A model generated the notes under the pieces. The model ran no database searches and was not told the DNA's origin. It saw nothing but the letters and a program-made list of their open reading frames with translations. The translations under genes were made by a program, and so were the position numbers. A DNA stretch of 64,000 nt from Umezawaea beigongshangensis. Lineage in GTDB: Bacteria > Actinomycetota > Actinomycetes > Mycobacteriales > Pseudonocardiaceae. Shown one piece after another: positions 9,429 through 18,818 of this stretch (positions within the stretch are counted from its first letter, which is position 1; each line of letters begins with the position of its first letter). The stretch spans positions 268,467-332,466 of the forward strand of contig NZ_JAEIOJ010000009.1 of the NCBI RefSeq assembly GCF_016464305.1. The letters run 5' to 3'.

Positions 9429-9464
9429 TGTCCCCGGAGAGATGTCCCCGGAGAGATGTCCCCG
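9429..9464. repeat. 14-bp tandem repeat, 2.6 copies
   Basis: The unit TGTCCCCGGAGAGA is repeated twice exactly and then partially (TGTCCCCG). It lies in the 383-bp gap between the LysR pseudogene and the lectin gene; no coding potential was recognised in the rest of this gap, which becomes less GC-rich (promoter-like) at about 9630-9680. Confidence 0.8.
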
Positions 9465-9725
9465 CGGATCGGGTCCACGTCGACCGGTGACCACCCGCAC
9501 ACGTCCGACGACGTGCCCACGACGACTGCTGTGGGGCGTTCCGCCTCGCCCGGCCCCGCAGCGCCGAACGGCCGTGCTCGGCCGCGCATCAGGCGGAGTG
9601 GATCACGTGACGCGCAGGTGAAGATCAGAAGAACGTGATCATTTGCTCTTTGCGCACACAACATCACCCTTCGTAACGTGGCGGTGCGGGTCGTCCGGCC
9701 CGCCCGATCACGTGCAGGAGATGCG

Positions 9726-10220
9726 ATGTCCCGCTTTCGCAGAACGGTTTTCGCTGCTGTGGCAGCTGCCGGCCTCACCGCGGCCACGGCCACGCCGGCC
9801 AGCGCGGCGACCTACTACAACCTCGTGAACTTCAAGAGCGGCAAGTGCATGTCCGTCGAGGGCAACGGCAGCGACGCCAACGGCGCCAACGTCATCCAGT
9901 GGAGCTGCAACGACGGCACCGAGCAGCTCTGGTACTGGTCCGGCAGCCAGCTGAAGAACAGCAAGAGCGGCAAGTGCCTCTCCGTCGCCGGCGGCGGCAG
10001 CACGGCCAACGGCGCCGAGCTGATCCAGTGGAGCTGCAACGGCGGGGCCGAGCAGGCCTGGGAGCCCTCGGGCGGCTACCTGTTCAACTACAAGAGCGGC
10101 AAGGTCGCCTCGGTGTCCGGCGGCGGCAGCACCGCCAACGGAGCCGAGGTGGTCCAGTGGTCGGCCAACGGCGGCGGCGAGCAGGGCTGGGACTTCGTCG
10201 CCCGCTTCATCGACGTCTGA
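9726..10220 (+). CDS. secreted ricin-type beta-trefoil lectin
   Basis: A 164-residue protein with a cleavable signal peptide (positively charged MSRFRR, hydrophobic core, TPASA cleavage motif near residue 27). The mature part is one beta-trefoil with three repeats, each with an FKSGKC/NSKSGKC-like strand and a QxW-type end (VIQWSCNDG, LIQWSCNGG, VVQWSANGG). Such folds bind galactose or xylan-type sugars; here no catalytic domain is attached. In the third repeat the paired cysteines are absent. RBS AGGAG lies 7 bp before ATG 9726. The next small secreted protein follows in the same direction. Confidence 0.9.
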   Translation: MSRFRRTVFAAVAAAGLTAATATPASAATYYNLVNFKSGKCMSVEGNGSDANGANVIQWSCNDGTEQLWYWSGSQLKNSKSGKCLSVAGGGSTANGAELIQWSCNGGAEQAWEPSGGYLFNYKSGKVASVSGGGSTANGAEVVQWSANGGGEQGWDFVARFIDV

Positions 10221-10255
10221 TCCGCCGTCCCACCAACACGAACTGGGGTTTCACC

Positions 10256-10600
10256 GTGCTTCTCACCACCGTCAGGAAGGTCGGCGTCGTCCTCGCCGCG
10301 GTCGCCGGCGCGGCCGTCCTCTCCGCCTCCCCCGCCTCCGCCGCACAGCAGTGCGGCAACCTGGGCGGTCCCGAGGGCGGCACGCTGCCGCTGTGCAAGT
10401 CCTGGGTCTGGGACGGCAACGACCACGACGGCAGGTGGTGGACGGACGGCCCGTCCTCCCTGCCCTCGCAGACCTACCTGCAGCGCTCCGAGGACGGTTC
10501 CGTGAAGAACTCGTCCTTCTCCGGCAGCTACCAGGACGTCACGAAGATCGCCTTCCGCCTCTGCGACAGCCTGTCCGGGCGCTGCACCAGCTGGTGGTGA
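10256..10600 (+). CDS. small secreted protein, unknown family
   Basis: A 114-residue preprotein with a signal peptide (VRKVGVVLAAVAGAAVLS, cleavage after SPASA). The mature ~85 residues contain four Cys, several Trp, and an unusually Trp/Asp-rich segment (SWVWDGNDHDGRWWTDG), ending in a CTSWW terminus. No known domain is recognised. It starts with GTG at 10256, 35 bp after the lectin stop, and both may be co-expressed. It is followed at once by a strong hairpin. Confidence 0.75.
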   Translation: MLLTTVRKVGVVLAAVAGAAVLSASPASAAQQCGNLGGPEGGTLPLCKSWVWDGNDHDGRWWTDGPSSLPSQTYLQRSEDGSVKNSSFSGSYQDVTKIAFRLCDSLSGRCTSWW

Positions 10601-10605
10601 TCGAG

Positions 10606-10635
10606 CGGGAAGCGTGCCACCCGGCACGCTTCCCG
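10606..10635. terminator. bidirectional hairpin between secreted-protein gene and kdpC
   Basis: A perfect 13-bp inverted repeat (CGGGAAGCGTGCC and its complement) with a 4-nt loop lies between two convergent genes. No T-run is present, as is usual in actinobacteria. Confidence 0.8.
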
Positions 10636-10680
10636 TCCGCCGCGCCGCCAGCGGGGCGGTGCGGCCGTCCTCGCCCGGCA

Positions 10681-11223
10681 TCACGTCGCGGACTCGACCG
10701 CTCGGTTGAGGGCGGTGACGTTGACGCCGGGCTCGCCCAGAAGACCGGCGCTCCGCCCGTCGGTGCTGGCCGCGATCAGCTCGCGCACCCGTTGCTCGGA
10801 CAGCCCGTTCTCCCCGGCCACCCGCGGCAGCTGCAACTCGGCGTAGGCGGCGCTGATGTGCGGGTCCAGGCCGGAGGCCGAGGCGGTCACCGCGTCCTGC
10901 GGCACCCGGTCCTGCGCGACGCCCTCGCGCCGGGCGATCTCGGTCCGGCGTTGCGCCACGACCGCGTCCTGGTCCTCGTCGTGCTCGCCCTTGTTGGAGC
11001 CGCCGGAGGCGGGGAGCGTCGCCGCCGAGGGTCGGGTGTGGAACCACCGGTCGCCCTGGCGGTCGATCCCGACCAGGGTGGTGTCGACGGCCTCGGCGTT
11101 GGCGTGCAGCCCCGGTGCGCGGGACACCGTCCACACCGCGGCGGGGTAGAGGACTCCGGTGATGACGGTGAGCACGAGCAGCACGCGGAGTCCGGCGAGC
11201 GCCTGTGCGACGAAGTTGGTCAT
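10681..11223 (-). CDS. kdpC: potassium-transporting ATPase subunit C
   Basis: A 180-residue KdpC, the small subunit that stabilises the KdpFABC complex and assists ATP binding. One N-terminal membrane helix (LRVLLVLTVITGVLYPAAVW) is followed by the family's RWFHTRPSA and the ASASGLDPHISAAYAELQLPRVA segment. It is the last gene of the operon, starting 1 bp after the kdpB stop. A low-complexity insertion (GSNKGEHDEDQD) sits in the middle. Confidence 0.96.
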   Translation of the reverse strand: MTNFVAQALAGLRVLLVLTVITGVLYPAAVWTVSRAPGLHANAEAVDTTLVGIDRQGDRWFHTRPSAATLPASGGSNKGEHDEDQDAVVAQRRTEIARREGVAQDRVPQDAVTASASGLDPHISAAYAELQLPRVAGENGLSEQRVRELIAASTDGRSAGLLGEPGVNVTALNRAVESAT

Positions 11224-11224
11224 G

Positions 11225-13258
11225 TCAGCCGATCCCGGGGACGAGTCGCACGAGCAGGTCGATGAGCCAGATCCCGGCGAACGGGGTGATCACGCCGCCG
11301 ACGCCGTAGAGCAGGAGGTTGCGCCGCAGCAGCGCGGAGGCGCTGGAGGGCCTGTACCGCACGCCGCGCAGGGCCAGCGGGACGAGCGCCACGACGATCA
11401 GCGCGTTGAAGATCACCGCGGACAGGATCGCCGACTGCGGCGAGTCCAGGCGCATGACGTTGAGCCGGTCGAGCTGGGGGTGGATGCCCGCGAACATCGC
11501 GGGGAGGATCGCGAAGTACTTCGCCAGGTCGTTGGCCAAGGAGAACGTGGTCAGCGCTCCCCTGGTGATCAGCAGCTGCTTGCCGATCTCCACGATCTCG
11601 ATCAGCTTCGTCGGGTCGGAGTCCAGGTCCACCATGTTCCCGGCCTCCTTGGCGGCCGAGGTGCCGGTGTTCATGGCCACGCCCACGTCCGACTGGGCCA
11701 GGGCGGGCGCGTCGTTGGTGCCGTCCCCGGTCATCGCGACCAGCTTGCCGCTGTCCTGCTCGCGGCGGATCAGGGCCATCTTGTCCTCGGGCCTGGCCTC
11801 GGCGAGGAAGTCGTCCACCCCCGCCTCCGCCGCGATCGCCCTCGCGGTCAGCGGGTTGTCGCCGGTGACCATGACCGTGCGGATGCCCATGGCGCGCAGT
11901 TCGGCGAAGCGCTCCCTCGTGCCGGGCTTGACCACGTCGGACAGCCGGACGACCCCGAGGACCCGGTCGTCCTCGGCCACCACCAGCGGTGTGCCGCCCC
12001 GCGTGCTGATCTCGTCCACGACGGCCCTCGTGTCCGCGTCGAGGGTGAAGGCGCTCGCCGCGCCCTTGCGCACACGACGGCCGTCCAGGTCGATGCCGCT
12101 CAGGCGGGTCTGCGCGGTGAACGGGACGAACTCGCCGGTCTTCTCCCGCTCGTCCGGTTCGGCGGGCAGGCCGTACCGCCGCACGCACAGCTCGACGACG
12201 CTGCGGCCCTCGGGGGTGCCGTCGGCCAGCGACGACAGCCGTGCGGCGCGCGCCAGTTCTTCCTCGCTCGTGCCGCGCACCGGGACGAACTCGGTGGCCC
12301 GCCGGTTGCCCCACGTGATGGTGCCGGTCTTGTCCAGCAGCAGGGTGTCGACGTCGCCGGCGGCTTCGACGGCCCTGCCGGAGGTGGCGAGCACGTTGCG
12401 CTGCACCAGCCGGTCCATGCCCGCGATGCCGATCGCCGACAGCAGCGCGCCGATCGTGGTGGGGATCAGGCACACCAGCAGCGCGGTCAGCACGATCACC
12501 GACTGCTCGCCGCCGGAGTGGATCGCGAACGGTTGCAGCGCCACCACCGCGAGCAGGAAGACGATCGTCAACGTGGACAGCAGGATCGTCAGGGCGACCT
12601 CGTTCGGCGTCTTCTGCCGCTGCGCGCCCTCGACCAGACCGATCATCCGGTCCACGAAGGACTCACCGGGTTTCGTGGTGATCCGCACGACGATCCGGTC
12701 GGACAGCACCGCCGTGCCGCCGGTCACCGCCGAACGGTCGCCTCCTGACTCGCGGATCACCGGCGCGGACTCGCCGGTGATCGCGGACTCGTCCACGGTC
12801 GCGATGCCCTCGACCACGTCGCCGTCGCCGGGGATCACCTCGCCGGCCTCGACCACGACCAGGTCGCCGACCCGGAGAGCGGTGCCGGGCACGGACTCCC
12901 CGGTCGTGAGGCGTGCGACCGCGTCCCCCCTGGTCCGGCGCAGCGATTCGGCCTGCGCCTTGCCGCGTCCCTCGGCCACGGCCTCGGCCAGGCCCGCGAA
13001 CAGGACCGTGAGCCACAGCCACACCGCCACCGCGACGGTGAAGACGTCCGGGTCGGCGGCGGCGAACACCGTGACCAGGATCGACCCGGCCCAGACGACG
13101 AACACGACCGGGTTGCGGAGCTGGTGGCGGGGGTGCAGTTTGCGCAGCGCGTCGGGGAGGGAGACGAGGAGCTGCCGGGGGTGGAACACGCCCGCGGAGA
13201 CCTGGCGGCCGCGGCTCTCGCCGGGGCTCCGCGTCGGGGCGTCGGTTGTCGTGGTCAC
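11225..13258 (-). CDS. kdpB: potassium-transporting ATPase ATP-binding subunit B
   Basis: A 677-residue P-type ATPase subunit that hydrolyses ATP to drive K+ uptake through KdpA. Seen are the phosphorylation motif [10 protein letters not shown], the TGES actuator loop (AITGESAPV), the TGDN and [16 protein letters not shown] hinge motifs, and the membrane helices with [18 protein letters not shown]. The GTG start at 13258 overlaps the kdpA stop by 4 bp. The length and all catalytic residues are normal. Confidence 0.97.
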   Translation of the reverse strand: MTTTTDAPTRSPGESRGRQVSAGVFHPRQLLVSLPDALRKLHPRHQLRNPVVFVVWAGSILVTVFAAADPDVFTVAVAVWLWLTVLFAGLAEAVAEGRGKAQAESLRRTRGDAVARLTTGESVPGTALRVGDLVVVEAGEVIPGDGDVVEGIATVDESAITGESAPVIRESGGDRSAVTGGTAVLSDRIVVRITTKPGESFVDRMIGLVEGAQRQKTPNEVALTILLSTLTIVFLLAVVALQPFAIHSGGEQSVIVLTALLVCLIPTTIGALLSAIGIAGMDRLVQRNVLATSGRAVEAAGDVDTLLLDKTGTITWGNRRATEFVPVRGTSEEELARAARLSSLADGTPEGRSVVELCVRRYGLPAEPDEREKTGEFVPFTAQTRLSGIDLDGRRVRKGAASAFTLDADTRAVVDEISTRGGTPLVVAEDDRVLGVVRLSDVVKPGTRERFAELRAMGIRTVMVTGDNPLTARAIAAEAGVDDFLAEARPEDKMALIRREQDSGKLVAMTGDGTNDAPALAQSDVGVAMNTGTSAAKEAGNMVDLDSDPTKLIEIVEIGKQLLITRGALTTFSLANDLAKYFAILPAMFAGIHPQLDRLNVMRLDSPQSAILSAVIFNALIVVALVPLALRGVRYRPSSASALLRRNLLLYGVGGVITPFAGIWLIDLLVRLVPGIG

Positions 13259-14877
13259 AGCAGGGCCTCCGCGATGGGACCGAGAGCGAGTGCGGGAACG
13301 AAGGTGAGCGCGGCGACCAGCACGATCGCCCCGCCGAGCAGGGTCGCGAACAGCGGACCGGTGGTGGGCAGCGTTCCCGCCGTGACCGGGACCTTCTTCT
13401 GCGCGGCCAGGGAACCGGCGAGGCACAGCACGGCGACGATCGGCACGAACCGGCCGAACGCCATGCACACGGCCAGGGACGCCTGGAACCAGTCGCCGGT
13501 GACGGTGATGCCGGCGAACGCGCTGCCGTTGTTGTTCGACGCGGAGGCGTAGGCGTAGAGGATCTCCGACAGGCCGTGCGCTCCCGAGTTGGTCAGCGCC
13601 TCCCGCGTGGAGGGCAGGACCGCGGCGATGCCCGCGCCGACCAGGACCAGCGCGGGCATCGCCAGGATCGAGACCGCGGCGGCGGTCACCTCGCGCTGGC
13701 CGAGCTTCTTGCCCAGGTACTCCGGTGTGCGGCCGACCATCAGGCCGGCGAGGAACATCGCGATCACCGACATCACCAGGACGCTGTAGAGACCCGTGCC
13801 CACACCGCCCGGTGTCATCTCGCCGAACAGCATGTTCAGCAGCGTGCCGCCGCCACCCAGACCGGTGAAGCTGTCGTGCATCGAGTTGACCGCGCCGGTG
13901 GACGTGGCCGTGGTGGTGTTGGCGAACAACGCGCTCGACGGGATGCCGAAGCGGAGTTCCTTGCCCTCCAGGGGGCGCAGGCCGCTCGCCTCCGCCGCCC
14001 AGATCACCCCGAGCACCGCCGTCCACAGCACGCCCATCACGCCGAGCAGGACGTGGCCCTGCCTGCGGTCGCCGACCATCGTGCCGAACGTGCGGGTCAG
14101 CGACACCGGGATCAGCAGGATCAGGAAGACCTCGATCAGGTTGGTCCAGCCGCTGGGGTTCTCGAAGGGGTGCGCGGAGTTGGCGTTGAGGACACCGCCG
14201 CCGTTGGTGCCCAGCTCCTTGATCGCCTCCTGGCTGGCGACCGGCGCGGTGGCGACGGTGTGCCCGTCGACGTCCACACCGGACTCCAGGCTCATCACCA
14301 CGCCCGAGGCCACCAGCACGATCGCGAACACGAACGCCACCGGCAGCAGGACGCGCAGGGTGCCTCGGGTCAGGTCGACCCAGAAGTTCCCCAGCCGGTC
14401 GGCCCGGCTGCGGGTGAACCCGCGGACCAGTGCGACGGCGACCGCCATGCCCACGGCGCCGGACACGAAGTTCTGCACCGTGAGACCCACCATCTGCACG
14501 GTGTGGCCCATGACCGTCTCGGGCACGTAGGACTGCCAGTTGGTGTTGGTCACGAAGCTGATCGCGGTGTTGAACGCCGTGCTCGTCGGAACGTCGCCGC
14601 GCCCGTGGTCGAACGGGAGGACCGACTGGGTCCGTTGCAGGACGAACAGCAGGACCACACCGACGAAGGAGAACCCGAGCACGGCCCTGGCGTAGGTTCC
14701 CCACCTCTGCTCGGAATCGGGGTCGACCCGCGCGACGCGGTAGACCGCGCGCTCGATCCTCGTGTGCTCGGAGCCGGTGTAGACGCGGGCCACGTGGTCG
14801 CCGAACGGCCGGTGCACCACGGCCAGGGCGACCACCAGCACGCCGACCTGGAGCAGGCCGGCCGCGGTCGAGGACAT
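13255..14877 (-). CDS. kdpA: potassium-transporting ATPase subunit A
   Basis: A 540-residue KdpA, the channel-like K+-translocating subunit with about ten membrane helices. Selectivity-filter-like loops are present ([35 protein letters not shown]), matching the four-repeat superfamily-of-K-transporters architecture. ATG 14877 overlaps the kdpF stop by one base (TGATG). Part of a kdpFABC operon; no kdpDE sensor pair is found in this window. Confidence 0.97.
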   Translation of the reverse strand: MSSTAAGLLQVGVLVVALAVVHRPFGDHVARVYTGSEHTRIERAVYRVARVDPDSEQRWGTYARAVLGFSFVGVVLLFVLQRTQSVLPFDHGRGDVPTSTAFNTAISFVTNTNWQSYVPETVMGHTVQMVGLTVQNFVSGAVGMAVAVALVRGFTRSRADRLGNFWVDLTRGTLRVLLPVAFVFAIVLVASGVVMSLESGVDVDGHTVATAPVASQEAIKELGTNGGGVLNANSAHPFENPSGWTNLIEVFLILLIPVSLTRTFGTMVGDRRQGHVLLGVMGVLWTAVLGVIWAAEASGLRPLEGKELRFGIPSSALFANTTTATSTGAVNSMHDSFTGLGGGGTLLNMLFGEMTPGGVGTGLYSVLVMSVIAMFLAGLMVGRTPEYLGKKLGQREVTAAAVSILAMPALVLVGAGIAAVLPSTREALTNSGAHGLSEILYAYASASNNNGSAFAGITVTGDWFQASLAVCMAFGRFVPIVAVLCLAGSLAAQKKVPVTAGTLPTTGPLFATLLGGAIVLVAALTFVPALALGPIAEALL

Positions 14878-14978
14878 CAGAACTTCTCCGGCCTGATCAG
14901 AGCGACGAACAGGTAGCCGATCAACACCAGGGCGAGCACGCCGCCGACGACGTTCGCCACCGTCCCCGTGCCGTTCAC
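14877..14978 (-). CDS. kdpF: KdpF small membrane subunit
   Basis: A 33-residue single-helix peptide (hydrophobic [18 protein letters not shown], ending RPEKF), which matches KdpF in size and in its conserved ARP/IRPEKF end. It stabilises the pump in the membrane. GTG 14978 overlaps the stop of an upstream 27-residue peptide by 4 bp and its own stop touches the kdpA start. Confidence 0.88.
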   Translation of the reverse strand: MNGTGTVANVVGGVLALVLIGYLFVALIRPEKF

Positions 14979-15058
14979 AACTTCTCCAGACCGCGCACCG
15001 TCAGCGCCAGCAACAGGAACACACCGATCAGCAGCAACGCGTAGGCCAGGTCGGCCAC
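14975..15058 (-). CDS. 27-residue membrane peptide heading the kdp operon
   Basis: From GTG 15058 the minus strand encodes 27 residues: VADLAYALLLIG then [15 protein letters not shown]. It is a single membrane helix followed by a short basic tail. An RBS-like GAAGGGA is 7-9 bp upstream, and the TGA overlaps the kdpF GTG by 4 bp, so it is in the same translational chain as kdpFABC. Similar tiny ORFs occur ahead of kdpF in other actinomycetes as far as I recall, but they are seldom annotated. A role as extra pump subunit or coupling peptide is inferred. Confidence 0.7.
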   Translation of the reverse strand: MADLAYALLLIGVFLLLALTVRGLEKL

Positions 15059-15082
15059 GACCGCGCTCCCTTCCGACTCCGA

Positions 15083-15103
15083 GCGGTTCACCCGATGAAC
15101 CGC
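15083..15103. promoter_or_regulatory. inverted repeat upstream of kdp operon
   Basis: GCGGTTCA and TGAACCGC form a perfect 8-bp inverted repeat around CCCGA, 25 bp upstream of the first kdp ORF. A second dyad, TGACGG-N10-CCGTCA, is at about 15148-15169. Either may be an operator (for example for a KdpE-type regulator) or a leader hairpin. The remainder of 15104-15314 shows no gene. Confidence 0.5.
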
Positions 15104-15314
15104 AACGCCGAAAGAGTGCGGCACGACGTGCGTCGTCCCGGATCGCCTGACGGGTCCTTGACGCCGTCACGCAGGACCTTTGCGCCGTGTTGACGGCCGA
15201 GCGACGTGGGTCACCCGGTTCCGCCGCCCGCGGACTCGCGCCGCGACCGCTGCTCGGTGGTGCCGCGCCGGGGAGGAGCGGACCCCGGTGCGCGGGTGCC
15301 CGGCCTCCGCCGGG

Positions 15315-15563
15315 TCAGCGCACGGTCGGCAGCCCGGCCGCGGTGGCGGCGATCGTGCGCCGCAACGTCGGCCGGAACGGCGGGAACACCCGTGCGATCT
15401 CCGGTTCGCGGTCGTACAGCTGCCGCAGCGCCTCCGGGGGGCGGGTCAGCGGGAACAGCTTCGCGACGAACGCGCTGGCGGCCATGACCAGGGAAGCTCC
15501 GTCAGCGCTGGTCAGCTGCGGGCAGGCGACGGCGATCTGCTGACCGACGGTGAAGTAGGTGTG
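15315..15563 (-). pseudogene. 3' fragment of an unrecognised gene
   Basis: About 80 codons with strongly actinomycete third-position G/C end at a TGA at 15315 (HTYFTVGQQIAVACPQL onward, then PPEALRQLYDREPEIARVF and RPTLRRTIAATAAGLPTVR). No start codon stands at the 5' side; instead the coding character gives way to a plus-strand fragment at about 15560. I read it as the C-terminal remnant of a deleted gene, possibly an oxidoreductase or regulator; the family is not recognised. Confidence 0.4.
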
Positions 15564-15573
15564 CTTCGGCGCG

Positions 15574-15831
15574 ATGACCTTCGACGTGTACGACCGGGTG
15601 ATCGACGAGGTCCGCGGCCGGGCGACGATCCGGTGGGCGTGCCGGCTGGACCTGACCGGGACGCGCGGTCGGCGCGCGCTGCCGCCGCTGCGGTGGTTCG
15701 CCCGCCTCCGCCACGGCGGCCGTGTGCAGTGGCACGGCCCGGACGTCTTCCACGTGGACACCGCCGGAAGGATCACCGGCAAGTTCACCTGCGCGACCTT
15801 CCGCCTGCCGCTCTGGGAACGGGGGCACTGA
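15574..15831 (+). pseudogene. C-terminal fragment of NTF2/SnoaL-like protein
   Basis: The frame from ATG 15574 (or GTG 15559) gives MTFDVYDRVIDEVRGRATIRW, later FHVDTAGRITGKFTCATFRLPLW. The order of strand motifs (R-x-T-I-R-W, then D-x-x-G-R-I) resembles the second half of nuclear-transport-factor-2-like cyclases or isomerases. Complete members have 120-150 residues, this one 85, so the N-terminal helices are missing. It faces head to head a truncated minus-strand ORF at 15560. It could still be a short real gene. Confidence 0.45.
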
Positions 15832-15910
15832 CGCCGATCGCGCCCACCGGGACGGACGTGGCGCGGGCGGGGCTCGCCGAAGTCCTCCGGAGGAGCGCCG
15901 GCGGTGACCT

Positions 15911-16882
15911 TCACAGCCAGTCGCGGCGCTTGAACATCGTGTACAGGCCGCCGGAGACGACGACCAGCAGCGTGGTGGAGGCCCAGAAGCCCCAGGGCTG
16001 CTCCGCGCCGGGATAGGGGACGTTCTGGCCGTAGAAGCCGGTGATCGCGGTGGGGACGGCGATGATGGCGGCCCATCCCGTCACCCTCTTCATGATCATG
16101 TTGAGACGGTTGCTCTGGATGTTGAGCTGGGTCTCGCGGATCGTGGCGACGAGTTCGCGCAACGACTCCGTCCACTCGGTCGCGCGCAGGACGTGGTCGT
16201 AGACGTCCTGGAAGTAGGGGCGCATCTGCTCGTCGACGAGGTGGTGGTCGCGGCGCATCACCGTGTTGACCACCTCGCGCATCGGCAGCACGACCTTGCG
16301 CAGCGTCACCAGCGACTTGCGCAGGGCCAGGGAGCGGCGCTGCACGTCGGTGTTGTCGACCTGCTCGGAGAACACGCTCTCCTCCAGGTCCTCGATCTGC
16401 CCGTCGAGGGACTGCACCGCCTCGAAGTGCCCGTCGACCACGTAGTCCAGCAGGCCGTGCAGCAGGAACCCCGTGCCGCCCTTGGCGAGTTCGGCGGAGC
16501 CGTTCCAGCGGGAGACGACGGCCTCGATGTCGAAGTGGTCGTCCTTGCGCACGGTCACCAGGGCGCGCGGGGTCAGGAACGCGGCCAGTTCCGAGGTCAC
16601 CAGGTGCCCCGAGCCGGCGTCCAGGCGCACCGCGTAGGCGGTGAGGAAGGCGTGGGAGTCGTAGAGGTCGAGCTTGGGACGCTGGTGCTCGTGCACGGCG
16701 TCCTCCACGGCCAGGGCGTGCAGGCCGAGCTCCTCCGCGATCACCGCCAGGTCGGCTTCGGTGGGAGCGCAGAAGTCCATCCACACCGTGGCGTCCGGAT
16801 CTCGCAGGTGCTCGGAGGTGTCGGCGACGGGGAAGTCCTCGGACTCCAGAACACCGTTGCGGTACAGACGCGTGCGTGCCAC
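15911..16882 (-). CDS. corA: CorA-family divalent metal (Mg2+) transporter
   Basis: A 323-residue protein with a large cytosolic N-domain, a long helix region (DLEESVFSEQ..RRSLALRKSLVTLRKVVLPMREVVN) and two C-terminal membrane helices. The pore signature normally reading YGMN reads YGQN here (near residue 283, in TGFYGQNVPYPG), and the protein ends in a basic KRRDW tail. It forms pentameric channels for Mg2+ or Co2+. The GTG start at 16882 gives the usual N-terminus. It is monocistronic, divergent from the hydrolase gene. Confidence 0.92.
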   Translation of the reverse strand: MARTRLYRNGVLESEDFPVADTSEHLRDPDATVWMDFCAPTEADLAVIAEELGLHALAVEDAVHEHQRPKLDLYDSHAFLTAYAVRLDAGSGHLVTSELAAFLTPRALVTVRKDDHFDIEAVVSRWNGSAELAKGGTGFLLHGLLDYVVDGHFEAVQSLDGQIEDLEESVFSEQVDNTDVQRRSLALRKSLVTLRKVVLPMREVVNTVMRRDHHLVDEQMRPYFQDVYDHVLRATEWTESLRELVATIRETQLNIQSNRLNMIMKRVTGWAAIIAVPTAITGFYGQNVPYPGAEQPWGFWASTTLLVVVSGGLYTMFKRRDWL

Positions 16883-17017
16883 GGGAGCGGATCGTAGTCC
16901 CACCGGCGCACCACCCGGCACGACAGCACCCCCACGGCCGCGGACGAGGTCGGTGCGGTGCGACACGACCCGCCGCCGTGCTTGACGGGTCGTCGCCCGC
17001 TCGCCAGACTCCCGGCC

Positions 17018-17776
17018 ATGACACCTCGCCCCGTCGTCGTCGGGACGGGCCCGCGGCACGTCCTCGCCCTGCACGGCTGGTTCGGTTCCGCGACCGGGTG
17101 GGGCCCGTTCGCCGAACTGCTGGACGGCGACCGGTACTCCGTCGCCTTCGTCGACTACCGCGGGTACGGCGCTCGACGAGGCGAGACCGGTTCCTTCACG
17201 CTCGCCGAGATCGCGACCGACGCCCTGGCCGCGGCCGACGGACTCGGGTGGTCGGACTTCGCGGTGATGGGCCACTCCATGGGCGGGACCGCGATGCAGC
17301 GCGTGCTGGCCGACGCGCCGGACCGGGTGCGCGGCCTGCTCGGCATCAGCCCCGTCCCGTCCACGGGTGTGCCGTTCGACGACCGGGGCTGGCAGCTGTT
17401 CAGCAGCGCCGCCGAGGACCCGGCGAGCCGGTACGCCATCGTCGACCTCACCACGGGCAACCGGCTGTCCCCGACGTGGATCGACCGCGTGGTGCGGTTC
17501 TCGCTCGCCCAGTCCGACGTCTCCGCCTTCGCCGCCTACCTGGATGCCTGGGCGAGGACCGACTTCGCCGACGAGGTGAACGGCAACCCCGTGCCGGTCC
17601 AGGTCGTGGTCGGCGAGCACGATCCCGCCCTCGGCGCGTCCGTCGTGGAGCAGACCTTCCTCCAGCAGTTCCCGAACGCGGCGCTCGAAGTGCTGCCCAA
17701 CGCCGGGCACTACGCGATGTTCGAGACGCCGGTCGCGCTGCTGACCTGCGCCGAGCGGTTCTTCGACGGGCTCTGA
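17018..17776 (+). CDS. alpha/beta hydrolase
   Basis: A 252-residue alpha/beta-hydrolase fold protein. HGWFGSATGW contains the oxyanion region, GHSMGG the nucleophile Ser, VVGEHDPAL the Asp, and NAGHYAMFETP the catalytic His, so the triad is complete. No signal peptide, therefore cytosolic. Substrate cannot be told; esterases, lactonases and haloperoxidase-like enzymes share this layout. ATG 17018 was chosen because the domain begins ~15 residues later. Confidence 0.9.
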   Translation: MTPRPVVVGTGPRHVLALHGWFGSATGWGPFAELLDGDRYSVAFVDYRGYGARRGETGSFTLAEIATDALAAADGLGWSDFAVMGHSMGGTAMQRVLADAPDRVRGLLGISPVPSTGVPFDDRGWQLFSSAAEDPASRYAIVDLTTGNRLSPTWIDRVVRFSLAQSDVSAFAAYLDAWARTDFADEVNGNPVPVQVVVGEHDPALGASVVEQTFLQQFPNAALEVLPNAGHYAMFETPVALLTCAERFFDGL

Positions 17777-17910
17777 CGAGCAGGGGCACGCACCCCGCCG
17801 CGCGCTGGCCGCTGTCGCGCCACGCCGGCTGTCGACTCGTCACGCGCCCGTAACGCCGCGCGGAACACGCTGTGGTCGTCCGAATTCCGGGGGACGAAGT
17901 GGAGGACGAC

Positions 17911-18378
17911 GTGCGACGTCGACAGCTGTACCCGATCCTGGCCGCGAGCATCCTGGCGCTGGGCGGTGTCGCCGGCGCGGGCAGCGCCTCGGCCGCCACC
18001 CCGTGCACCATCGGCCCCGGCGTGACGCAGAACGACACCACCGTGTTCGGTTCCGGCGGCAACGACACGATCGACTGCACCAGCGCCGATCCCGGCAAGA
18101 CCGTCCACGGCGGCGGCGGCAACGACACCATCACCGGCACCGCCTACCGCGACACCCTCAACGGAGGCGACGGCAACGACACCCTCACCGGCGGGGTCGG
18201 CAACGACACCCTCAACGGAAACCTCGGCATCGACACGCTCAACGGCTCGGCCGGCAACGACACGCTCAGAGGCCCCGGCGGCGACTCCGCCGAGGACACC
18301 CTCAACGGCGGCGACGACACCGACTCCTGCGGTCCCGTCGGCGTTCCCCCGGACCTCCGCACCAGTTGCGAGTCGTAG
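17911..18378 (+). CDS. secreted RTX-like calcium-binding repeat protein
   Basis: A 155-residue preprotein with a signal peptide ([27 protein letters not shown]). The mature region contains about seven nonapeptide-like repeats of the GGxGNDT(I/L) kind ([45 protein letters not shown]), which form a calcium-binding parallel beta-roll. Cys residues at both ends may cap it. RBS GGAGG stands 5 bp before GTG 17911; an in-frame GTG at 17872 is less likely. Role in the envelope is unknown. Confidence 0.85.
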   Translation: MRRRQLYPILAASILALGGVAGAGSASAATPCTIGPGVTQNDTTVFGSGGNDTIDCTSADPGKTVHGGGGNDTITGTAYRDTLNGGDGNDTLTGGVGNDTLNGNLGIDTLNGSAGNDTLRGPGGDSAEDTLNGGDDTDSCGPVGVPPDLRTSCES

Positions 18379-18514
18379 CACCGGGGATTCGCGCAGAGGC
18401 TCACCCGGCCGTCACGTGTGCCGGCCGGGTGGGCCTCGTCGTCGCGGGCGGTGCGGCGGGGACCGGTGACGACCGGCGGCCGAGGTCCTCGACGGCGGCC
18501 CCGCACCCGGCTCG

Positions 18515-18815
18515 TCAGGGCGTTCCGCTCGCGGTGAAGCTCTCGGCTCCCAGCACGTTCAGCAGAGCCGGGGCCTCGGCGTCGCGAGATCCCGGCGGCG
18601 CGCTGTGGAGCACGAGACGCTGGTCCCGGTCGGCGAGTGCGAGTGCGTCGCAGTCGACGGTGATCTCCCCGACGACCGGGTGCCGGAAGGTCTTCCTGAG
18701 CATCGGCCCCGCGTGCACGTCGTGCCGCTCCCACAGCCGCGCGAACTCCGGGCTGCCGTCGCGCAGTTCGTCGACGAGGCCGGTCACCACGGGGTCGCAC
18801 GGGTACCGCGCGAGC
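18515..18815 (-). pseudogene. C-terminal remnant of an XRE/MmyB-like regulator
   Basis: About 100 codons in one minus frame end at TGA 18515. They read LVDELRDGSPEFARLWERHDV, then TFRHPVVGEITVDCDAL and DQRLVLHSAPPGSRDAEA: the end of the MmyB-like ligand-binding domain found in actinobacterial HTH regulators. The helix-turn-helix and the first half are missing. At about 18815-18820 the sequence switches to a plus-strand SDR fragment. Confidence 0.75.
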
Positions 18816-18818
18816 ATC

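Noticed and set aside
13246..14916. 556-codon plus-strand frame over kdpA
   Set aside because: Shadow of kdpA on the opposite strand; the translation is Gln/Arg/His-rich and meaningless, as common at this G+C.
15059..15200. c-di-AMP riboswitch in the kdp leader
   Set aside because: Known to control kdp in some bacteria, but I could not recognise the conserved core of the ydaO class by eye; left as unspecified dyads.
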